DNA of 64,000 bases from Massilia phyllostachyos (GTDB lineage: Bacteria; Pseudomonadota; Gammaproteobacteria; Burkholderiales; Burkholderiaceae_D), in contig NZ_JAJNOC010000013.1 of assembly GCF_021044825.1 (NCBI RefSeq), positions 62,001 through 126,000 on the forward strand. The letters are read 5' to 3'. Shown in pieces: positions 57,878-64,000 of this stretch (within the stretch, counting starts at the first letter, position 1; every line of letters begins with the position of its first letter). The translations under genes and the position numbers were made by a program. The notes under the pieces were generated by a model, which was given only the letters and a program-made list of their open reading frames with translations, searched no databases and was not told the origin of the DNA.

Positions 57878-59166
57878 CGGCGTACCAGCTGGTCGCGGCG
57901 ATCGGCTGGACCCTGCTCCACTTCCTGTGGCAGGGCGCCCTGATCGGCTGCGCCACCGCGGTCGGGCTGACAGTGCTGCGCAATGCGCGCCCCGAATCGC
58001 GCTACCTGGTGGCGTGCACCGGCCTGTTCCTGTGCCTGGCCTGGCCGATCCTGGCGCTCACGCGGCGCCTGGGCGGGGGTGCGGGCGCCGGCGACAATGT
58101 CGAAGAACTGCTCACGGCCGGCCTGGCCATCGGCTCGCCGGTCGACGGCGGCTGGAGCGCATTGTTTGGTGCGCACCTGGGCTGGATCGTCGGCACCTGG
58201 GCGGTCTGCGCCCTGGTGCTGGCCGCGCGCATGGTGCTGGGCATGCTCTGGATCGAACGCGCCGCCACGCGCGAGCGCAGCGACCCGGTATGGCAGGCGC
58301 GCCTGGACCGGCTCGCCGGCCAGTTCGGCATCACGCGCGCGGTGCGCATCCGCATCGTCGAGCAGCTCGGCAGCCCGATCACGGCCGGCTGGTGGCGCCC
58401 GGTGGTGCTGGTGCCGGCGTCGCTGGTGTCCGGCATGCCGGCGCCGCTGCTGGAAGCGCTGCTGGCCCATGAGATGGCCCACATCAAGCGCCATGATTAC
58501 CTGGTCAACCTGGGACAGAACGTCGTGGAGACCCTGCTGTTCTACCACCCGGCGGTCTGGTGGATTTCCAATCGCATCCGCAGCGAACGGGAACAGATCG
58601 CCGACGATCACGCGGCAAGGATACTGGGCGAACCGCGGCGCCTGGCCCTGGCCCTTTCCGAGCTGGAGAAACTCCAGTTTTCCACCCATTACCTGGCCCA
58701 GGCGGCCAACGGAGGAGATCTCATGTCACGCATCAAACGACTGGTACGTCCCGATACGCATGCATTGGACTGGAAGGCGGCCATTCCCGTCCTCGGCCTG
58801 GCGGCGCTCAGCGCCGCGGCGTTTGCGAATGCGGCGCCGAGTGCGGCGGCGTTCGCACACGGCGCCACCGGCGGCGGGGCATCGCGCCAAAACACCGAAG
58901 CGGTGGCCGATTTCAGCAGCTGCAAACGGCCCGAGTATCCCGAAGAATCGGTCAAGCAGAATCATACGGGAACCGTGTCCCTCGGCTTCCTGGTCGACGC
59001 GCGCGGGAACGTGAAGGAGACCCGGATCAGCAGATCGTCCGGCCACCGGGCCCTTGACAGCTCGGCGCGCGAGGCGCTGGCCAAGTGCTCCTTCAAGCCC
59101 GCGACGATCAAGGGCAAACCGGTCCAGTCGTGGGCCGCCGTGCAGTATGTCTGGACGCTGGAATAA
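57874..59166 (+). CDS. M56-family metallopeptidase (BlaR1-like) with TonB C-terminal domain
   Basis: A 430-residue membrane zinc protease. About four membrane segments lie near residues 5-30, 45-62, 103-125 and 310-330. The zinc motif HEMAH (199-203), with H207 and the SEREQIADDHAA helix after it, is intact. Instead of the beta-lactam-binding sensor domain of BlaR1, the C-terminal part (about 350-430, SCKRPEYPEES...TGTVSLGFLVDARG) is a TonB-like domain. It overlaps the repressor gene. The signal is unknown; the TonB-like domain may be a periplasmic sensor. Confidence 0.9.
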   Translation: MTAYQLVAAIGWTLLHFLWQGALIGCATAVGLTVLRNARPESRYLVACTGLFLCLAWPILALTRRLGGGAGAGDNVEELLTAGLAIGSPVDGGWSALFGAHLGWIVGTWAVCALVLAARMVLGMLWIERAATRERSDPVWQARLDRLAGQFGITRAVRIRIVEQLGSPITAGWWRPVVLVPASLVSGMPAPLLEALLAHEMAHIKRHDYLVNLGQNVVETLLFYHPAVWWISNRIRSEREQIADDHAARILGEPRRLALALSELEKLQFSTHYLAQAANGGDLMSRIKRLVRPDTHALDWKAAIPVLGLAALSAAAFANAAPSAAAFAHGATGGGASRQNTEAVADFSSCKRPEYPEESVKQNHTGTVSLGFLVDARGNVKETRISRSSGHRALDSSAREALAKCSFKPATIKGKPVQSWAAVQYVWTLE

Positions 59167-59241
59167 GTCTTCATCATTCGCTGTCTGGCAGTGGGCGGGG
59201 ACGCCCGTCCGCCGCCTTTATCTACCCATGTCCTGGAACCG

Positions 59242-60282
59242 ATGAAACTCTTCCGCATTCTGCTGTCCGCGCCGCTCATGCTTGCTGCGCTCTCCTTCCA
59301 GGCGCAGGCCGGCGTCGATGATGCAACCCGCAAGGCGGTCATCGCCGAACTCGGCGCCCGGGTCAGCGAGGTCTACGTCTTCCCCGACAAGGCCAGCCAG
59401 GTGGTCGAACGCCTGAACGCGCGCGAAAAGAGCGGCGCCTACCGCGCCGCCAGGGATCTCGACGCCTTCGCCGCCCTGCTCACCGCCGACCTGCGCCAGC
59501 CGACGAAGGACAAGCACCTGGGCGTGCGCTACAGCGCCAAGCCGATTCCCGAAGACGAGAACCGCCCGGAGCCGACGCCCGAGATGGACCGCAAGTTCGC
59601 CGAGTACCTGATGTCGCGGAACTACGGCATCCGCAAGGTCGAAACCCTACCCGGCAATATCGGCTACATCGACCTGCGCGAATTTTCCTCCGTCCGCTTC
59701 GCCAAGCCTGCCTTGACCGCGATGATGACGCTGGTGGCCGATACCGACGCCCTGATCGTCGACCTGCGCAACAACGGCGGCGGCGACCCGTTCGCGGTGG
59801 CCTGGATGCAGAGCTACCTGTTCGATGCGCGCACCCACCTGAACGATATGTACTGGCGCGACGGCGAGCGCACGGAAGGGTTCTGGACCGAGGCCGAGGT
59901 GCCGGGCAAGAAGTTCGGCGGCGCGAAGCGGGTCTATGTCCTGACCAGCAAGGACACCTTCTCGGGCGCCGAGGAATTCAGCTACAACCTGCAGCAGCTC
60001 AAACGCGGCACCATCATCGGCGAGACCACCGGCGGTGGCGCGCATCCGGGGCGGGTGTACCGGATCCATCCGCACCTGTCGGTGTTCATTCCGAGCGGGC
60101 GCGCAATCAACCCGGTCAGCAAGACGAACTGGGAAGGCACGGGCGTGGCGCCCGATGGGAAAGTGAAGGCGAATGACGCGTTGCGTGCGGCACAGCGGCT
60201 GGCGCTGGCTGAGCTGCTCAAGGCGCCGGTGGACGAGGATCATGCGCAGTTGCTGCGCAAGCGCCTGCAAGCCCTGAAATAA
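59242..60282 (+). CDS. S41-family secreted serine peptidase
   Basis: A 346-residue peptidase of the S41 (tail-specific/IRBP-like) type. A signal peptide (cleaved near FQAQA-GVD, about residue 23) indicates the periplasm. The tail-protease fold is seen in GYIDLREFSS, VDLRNNGGGDP and the nucleophile Ser241 in KDTFSGAEEF, followed by GETTGGGAHPG. There is no PDZ domain. ATG at 59242 starts directly at the signal peptide. It lies 75 bases after the M56 gene and may be regulated with it. Confidence 0.88.
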   Translation: MKLFRILLSAPLMLAALSFQAQAGVDDATRKAVIAELGARVSEVYVFPDKASQVVERLNAREKSGAYRAARDLDAFAALLTADLRQPTKDKHLGVRYSAKPIPEDENRPEPTPEMDRKFAEYLMSRNYGIRKVETLPGNIGYIDLREFSSVRFAKPALTAMMTLVADTDALIVDLRNNGGGDPFAVAWMQSYLFDARTHLNDMYWRDGERTEGFWTEAEVPGKKFGGAKRVYVLTSKDTFSGAEEFSYNLQQLKRGTIIGETTGGGAHPGRVYRIHPHLSVFIPSGRAINPVSKTNWEGTGVAPDGKVKANDALRAAQRLALAELLKAPVDEDHAQLLRKRLQALK

Positions 60283-60310
60283 AGAACCCGCAGGCGCCGC
60301 CGCGGGTTTG

Positions 60311-60416
60311 GTAGGGTGGGCAATCCTTTGCCCACGCGTTCAAACCAGGTATCCCGGCCCGCTCCCTGGCGTGCATCCGTTCGTTGAACGCGTGGGCGGA
60401 GGACCGCCCACCCTAC
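60311..60416. repeat. 106-bp palindromic element, copy B
   Basis: Bounded by GTAGGGTGGGC (60311-60321) and its exact reverse complement (60406-60416). Inner 14-bp perfect arms GCCCACGCGTTCAA/TTGAACGCGTGGGC (60330-60343 and 60384-60397) make a nested palindrome. It lies between convergent S41 and scoB genes, ending 4 bases after the scoB stop. Confidence 0.85.
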
Positions 60417-60420
60417 AAGG

Positions 60421-61071
60421 TCAGACCGCCGACACGTCCAATTCGCAGCCGGTCGCCTCGACCACCTGCTTAGTCGTGACACCCGGCGCCAGTTCCACCA
60501 GCTTCAAGCCACTGTCCGTCACGTCGATCACGCCCAGGTCGGTAATGATGCGGTCCACCACGCCCACGCCGGTCAGCGGCAGGTCGCAGTTTTTCAGGAT
60601 CTTGTGCGAGGTAGAGCCGTCCTTGGCAGTGGCGACGTGTTCCATCACCACGACCACGCGCTTGACGCCGGCCACCAGGTCCATCGCGCCGCCCATGCCC
60701 TTGACCATCTTACCAGGGATCATCCAGTTGGCCAGGTCGCCCGCTTGCGACACCTGCATCGCGCCCAGGATCGCCAGGTTGATCTTGCCGCCGCGGATCA
60801 TGCCGAAGGAATCGGCCGAGCTGAAGTAGGCCGCGCCCGGCAGCGCCGTCACGGTCTGCTTGCCGGCGTTGATCAGGTCGGCGTCGACCTCATCTTCCGT
60901 CGGGAAGGGGCCGATGCCCAGCAAGCCGTTTTCCGACTGCAGGAACACCTCGATATCGCTGGGGACGTAGTTGGCCACCAGGGTCGGCAGGCCGATGCCC
61001 AGGTTCACATAGAAACCGTCCTGCAGTTCCTTGGCCGCGCGAGCGGCCATTTCATCACGAGTCCATGCCAT
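60421..61071 (-). CDS. scoB: 3-Oxoacid CoA-transferase subunit B
   Basis: Beta subunit (216 residues) of the CoA-transferase that moves CoA from succinyl-CoA to acetoacetate or similar oxoacids. The catalytic Glu is E47 in [12 protein letters not shown], with the [13 protein letters not shown] and [19 protein letters not shown] motifs of the family. ATG at 61071 has GGAGA upstream; the frame is open further but not homologous. It lies 19 bases after scoA. Substrate specificity is not fixed by sequence, but bdhA nearby suggests acetoacetate. Confidence 0.93.
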   Translation of the reverse strand: MAWTRDEMAARAAKELQDGFYVNLGIGLPTLVANYVPSDIEVFLQSENGLLGIGPFPTEDEVDADLINAGKQTVTALPGAAYFSSADSFGMIRGGKINLAILGAMQVSQAGDLANWMIPGKMVKGMGGAMDLVAGVKRVVVVMEHVATAKDGSTSHKILKNCDLPLTGVGVVDRIITDLGVIDVTDSGLKLVELAPGVTTKQVVEATGCELDVSAV

Positions 61072-61090
61072 GTTCTTGTCTCCGGTCTGG

Positions 61091-61786
61091 TTAGGCGCGC
61101 ACGGTGCGCTGTTCGATGCGCTTTTCCGGCGTCGGGTTGTGGACGATGCGGTGCACGAAGATGCTCGGGGTGTGCACCTGGTCCGGATCGATCTCGCCGA
61201 TCTCGACCAGCTCTTCGACTTCCACGATGCAGACCTTGCCCGCGGTGGCGACGTTCGGGTTGAAGTTGCGCGCGGTCTTGCGGAAAAGGAGGTTGCCGGC
61301 CTTGTCGGCCTTCCAGGCCTTGACCAGGGACACGTCCGGCAGCAGCGCACGTTCCATCACGTAGTGCTCGCCGTCGAATTCGCGGGTTTCCTTGCCTTCG
61401 GCGACGATGGTGCCGTAGCCGGTCTTGGTGTAGAAGGCCGGGATGCCGGCGCCGCCGGCGCGCAGCTTCTCGGCCAGCGTGCCCTGCGGGGTGAATTCGA
61501 GCTCGAGTTCGCCGGCCAGGAACTGGCGTGCGAATTCCTTGTTTTCGCCGACGTAGGACGAAATCATCTTCTTGATCTGGCGCGTTTCCAGCAGCTGGCC
61601 GAGGCCGAAACCGTCCACGCCCGCGTTGTTGGAAATGGCGGTCAGGTTCTTGACGCCGGAATCGCGCAGCGCCGCGATCAGCGCCTCGGGGATGCCGCAC
61701 AGGCCGAAGCCGCCGACGGCGATGGTCTGGCCATCTGCCACGATGCCGGCCAGCGCCGACTTCGCATCGGGATACACTTTGTTCAT
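61091..61786 (-). CDS. scoA: 3-Oxoacid CoA-transferase subunit A
   Basis: Alpha subunit (231 residues), with [13 protein letters not shown] near residue 25, [14 protein letters not shown], and the [15 protein letters not shown] and [24 protein letters not shown] blocks typical of CoA-transferase A. It starts the scoA-scoB operon. It is divergent from a PAS-LuxR regulator gene, 115 bases away, with an inverted repeat in between. Confidence 0.94.
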   Translation of the reverse strand: MNKVYPDAKSALAGIVADGQTIAVGGFGLCGIPEALIAALRDSGVKNLTAISNNAGVDGFGLGQLLETRQIKKMISSYVGENKEFARQFLAGELELEFTPQGTLAEKLRAGGAGIPAFYTKTGYGTIVAEGKETREFDGEHYVMERALLPDVSLVKAWKADKAGNLLFRKTARNFNPNVATAGKVCIVEVEELVEIGEIDPDQVHTPSIFVHRIVHNPTPEKRIEQRTVRA

Positions 61787-61812
61787 ACTCGTCCCTTTTA
61801 TAAATTAAGCTT

Positions 61813-61890
61813 GAGAAGCTCTTCTCACTTCAAGAGTAGCGTCTCAGCATAAAATACGCTGTACCGAATAACAATACCGTAGAAATACGG
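61813..61890. promoter_or_regulatory. Inverted repeats between scoA and the PAS-LuxR gene
   Basis: A perfect GAGAAG-CT-CTTCTC dyad (61813-61826), 27 bases before the scoA start, is a good operator candidate for the divergent regulator. A second short hairpin CCGTA-GAAA-TACGG (61877-61890) lies 11 bases before the regulator start. Assigning a binding protein is inference. Confidence 0.4.
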
Positions 61891-61901
61891 GCGAGACAGC
61901 A

Positions 61902-62486
61902 ATGAACCGAGTAGTCGATCCAGATCACACCAGCCCGCCGGCCGCCATCGATTACGAGATGATCTTCCAGCATGCGCCGGTCGGGATGTGCGTGTCCACC
62001 GACCGCGTGATCCAGTCCTGCAACGGCGCGCTGGCCGAGATGTTCGGCTATGCCAAGGGCAGGCTGCAGGGGCAATCGTTCAGCGTGCTCTACCCGACCA
62101 TGGACGAATTCCTGCGCACGGGCGACCGCATCGTGCCGATCATGAATGCGAAAGGCCGCTACTCGGACGAGCGCATCATGCGCCGTGCGAACGGGGAATT
62201 GTTCTGGTGCCACGTGACAGGCCGCGCGCTCGACCCTGCGCAGCCGCTGGGCGCGGGCGTCTGGACCTTCGAAGACGTGAGCGAGAAGCGCCCGGTCTCG
62301 GCCGAACTGACGCCGCGCGAACGCGAGATCGCCGCCCTGCTGGTCGAAGGCAAGACCAGCAAGATCATCGCGCGCGAAACCGGCCTCAGCCCGCGCACGG
62401 TGGAGATGCACCGCGCCAGCCTGATGCGTAAGTTTTCTGCATCCACGTCGTCGGAGCTGGTGCACAAGCTGGTCGGGGCGCGCTAG
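61902..62486 (+). CDS. PAS-LuxR transcriptional regulator
   Basis: A 194-residue regulator. The PAS domain is at about residues 18-125 (YEMIFQHAPVGMCVSTDRVIQSCNGALAEMFGY...WTFEDVSEKR). A LuxR/FixJ-type helix-turn-helix is at about 132-190 (LTPREREIAALLVEGKTSKIIARETGLSPRTVEMHRASLMRKF). There is no receiver domain, so the PAS probably binds a ligand or senses redox. Divergent from scoA-scoB, which is its likely target. Confidence 0.9.
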   Translation: MNRVVDPDHTSPPAAIDYEMIFQHAPVGMCVSTDRVIQSCNGALAEMFGYAKGRLQGQSFSVLYPTMDEFLRTGDRIVPIMNAKGRYSDERIMRRANGELFWCHVTGRALDPAQPLGAGVWTFEDVSEKRPVSAELTPREREIAALLVEGKTSKIIARETGLSPRTVEMHRASLMRKFSASTSSELVHKLVGAR

Positions 62487-62601
62487 GTGTCGGGCCAGCG
62501 TTAGCGACGACTATTGCTGTCCCAACCTGCTGACCACCAACGTACGAGCCGACGGCGCTCCCCGCAGGAAAGCCCGTCAGCCGAAATGGAAAGCGTGTAA
62601 A

Positions 62602-62997
62602 TTAGTTGTTGAACAGGCCCGTCTTCTGGTGAACGTCGGCTTCGCTCATAGAAAAACGCTTCACGATGTTGTTATCGTCGTACATGACAACGAGTTCTTT
62701 TTTCTTGCCGCTGGCGCTTGCGCCGAACATATTTACGATCGGCACATAGCTGATCGCGTCAGCAGAAACATTCGTGAAGTCGTAATTCCAGATTTCCAGA
62801 CCACCATCAGTAAAGCTGGTCTTGGCTGGCGAACCGAACATTGCACGCACTTCGGATTTCGTCGTCTTGCCCTGCACGATCTTCTGCGACACCGACATCT
62901 CCGTTTCCTTACGCAGCGATTCGCTACCTACACTGGCGCAGCCGGTCAACACAAACGCCGCAATGACAGTAGCGCACAGAAGAACTTGCTTTTTCAT
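62602..62997 (-). CDS. Small SmpA/OmlA-type lipoprotein
   Basis: A 131-residue outer-membrane-type lipoprotein with the lipobox VLTGCASV (Cys20). The C-terminal part (KIVQGKTTKSEVRAMFGSPAKTSFTDGGLEIWNYDF) has the SmpA/OmlA (BamE-like) fold signature, G.T..EV...FG.P. It is shorter than many BamE proteins and is not near bam genes, so it is probably a BamE-like paralogue of unknown role. It stands alone. Confidence 0.82.
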   Translation of the reverse strand: MKKQVLLCATVIAAFVLTGCASVGSESLRKETEMSVSQKIVQGKTTKSEVRAMFGSPAKTSFTDGGLEIWNYDFTNVSADAISYVPIVNMFGASASGKKKELVVMYDDNNIVKRFSMSEADVHQKTGLFNN

Positions 62998-63158
62998 TTG
63001 AACCCCTAGTTATATTGTTTTGTCGTCGCATCCACCATAAGGCAGTTGCGAGCCGGGGCATACATTAAACGGCTATTTTGCCTGCGGCAATAGCCGTATT
63101 CAAAAACACACAATTTCATGCTGAAAGGGTATGCGGCATGTTCGCGCCATTTCTATGT

Positions 63159-64000
63159 TCAATCGGTAGATCGTGGCTTTTCTGCCCGCTCATCGAACTG
63201 CCATGCATGCGAGCGAATACGATCCAGCAGATGGCGTAGCTCCAGATCCAGGCGCCGGTCCTCAATCATTGGACCGCAATGGCAATCGATATCCTCATGC
63301 ATTACGCGGATGACGGGCGGGACACGATGTGACAGCGTAGCCTGGCCGCGCAGCCAGACGCCTTGACGCACTGCGATTAGCAGTGCTGCGGCAACCTGTT
63401 CCACCAACTCAAGTATCCGCAAACAGTCCCGCGCCGCAATCGTCCCCATACTTACCTTGTCCTGGTTGTGGCACTCGGTCGAGCGTGAGAACACCGATGC
63501 CGGCATGGTCAGCTTCAGGGCTTCCGCGGTCCAGGCCGACACACTAATCTGCAGCGCTTTCAGCCCATGCGAAATCGCCGCACGTTCCCCTTTCGTACCC
63601 GACAGGTTGGCCGGCAGGCCGTTGTTGTAGCGCGGGTCGACCAGCAGCGCCATCTGGCGGTCCATCAGGTCGGCGAGGTTCGCCACCGCGTTCTTCATGC
63701 CATCCATGGCAAACCCGATGTGGCCACCGTAGAAGTGGCCGCCGTGCAGGACGCGCTCGCCGTCAGGATCGATGATCGGGTTGTCGTTTGCGCTGTTCAG
63801 CTCATTCTCGATGGCGCTGCGAAAGAAGGGCAAGGCATCGGCCAGCACGCCGATCACGTGCGGCGCGCAGCGAATCGAGTAGCGGTCCTGCAGGCGCTTG
63901 CCGTTGCGTTCCACCTGGCCAGTGTAGCCGAGATCCTCGCGCAGCCAGGCCGCGACCTGCTGCATGCCGGCGTGCGGTTTCACCGAGAACAGCGTTTCGT
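63159..64000 (-). CDS. Aromatic amino acid ammonia-lyase (HAL/PAL/TAL family), partial
   Basis: The C-terminal part (about 280 residues) of a histidine/phenylalanine/tyrosine ammonia-lyase family enzyme; the frame runs off the right edge, so the MIO-forming Ala-Ser-Gly is outside the window. YSIRCAPHVIGVLADAL, ENELNSANDNPIIDPDGE and GGHFYGGHIGFAMD are family blocks. The GGHFYGGHIG segment differs from true HutH (SGGNFH), which favours a tyrosine/other aromatic lyase rather than histidine utilisation. No pathway genes are seen on this side. Confidence 0.85.
   Translation of the reverse strand, partial: ETLFSVKPHAGMQQVAAWLREDLGYTGQVERNGKRLQDRYSIRCAPHVIGVLADALPFFRSAIENELNSANDNPIIDPDGERVLHGGHFYGGHIGFAMDGMKNAVANLADLMDRQMALLVDPRYNNGLPANLSGTKGERAAISHGLKALQISVSAWTAEALKLTMPASVFSRSTECHNQDKVSMGTIAARDCLRILELVEQVAAALLIAVRQGVWLRGQATLSHRVPPVIRVMHEDIDCHCGPMIEDRRLDLELRHLLDRIRSHAWQFDERAEKPRSTD

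Overview
The window looks like chromosomal DNA of a high-GC betaproteobacterium of the order Burkholderiales, most likely family Oxalobacteraceae (Massilia-like). The reasons are the gene orders smc-zipA-ligA and tRNA-Val-thrS-infC-rpmI-rplT-pheS-pheT-ihfA-merR, a DUF1631 protein, a glycine riboswitch in front of gcvT, and uniform codon use. The species is an inference. Most of the window is housekeeping and accessory chromosome. I see no prophage, integrated plasmid or CRISPR array. One insertion sequence of the IS1595 type is present.

Layout. Bases 1-7700 (minus strand) hold ligA (cut by the window edge), zipA, smc and a DUF1631 protein. 7800-9900: a KGG-repeat stress protein, a complete 1,076-bp IS1595-family element with inverted repeats and an 8-bp target duplication, and a ClpP-like protease. 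10000-14830: the glycine cleavage system gcvT-gcvH-gcvP behind a promoter and a tandem glycine riboswitch, with an intrinsic terminator between gcvH and gcvP. 14840-19440: a chemoreceptor-like protein, a DUF3108 protein and prfC. 19560-29610 (minus): a two-component system followed by a type IV pilus minor-pilin operon (pilE-fimT-pilV-pilW-pilX-pilY1) whose pilin genes are chained by ATGA overlaps. 29870-33110: a Crp/Fnr regulator and a NarX/NarL-like two-component pair.

33350-41840 (minus) is the translation block: tRNA-Val, thrS, infC, rpmI, rplT, pheS, pheT, ihfA and a MerR regulator. It is broken by three terminator-like hairpins and a 577-base spacer filled with REP-like repeats. infC appears to start at AUA and ihfA possibly at AUU. 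A short threonine-rich leader ORF precedes a terminator in front of thrS.

41900-46410: a metal-cation exporter, then a tight operon of a thioredoxin-reductase-like flavoprotein, a DUF2127 membrane protein, an unusual GH1-like protein and an SDR. 46430-48800 (minus): an MlaE/MCE/lipoprotein set without its ATPase. 49040-52560 (minus): relA, a RidA protein and an alpha/beta hydrolase. 52680-57340: 3-hydroxybutyrate dehydrogenase, a small unknown protein, an amidohydrolase, dctA and a decayed lipoprotein gene. 57480-60280: a BlaI-type repressor, an M56 peptidase with a TonB C-terminal domain, and an S41 peptidase. 60420-64000: the two subunits of a 3-oxoacid CoA-transferase with a divergent PAS-LuxR regulator, a small SmpA-like lipoprotein, and an aromatic amino acid ammonia-lyase cut by the window edge. 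Together, bdhA and scoAB suggest 3-hydroxybutyrate/acetoacetate metabolism.

Two families of palindromic intergenic repeats recur: about 107-bp elements bounded by GTAGGGTGG/CCACCCTAC (2 copies), and about 25-30 bp GGGTTCCGGCC-type repeats (6 copies).
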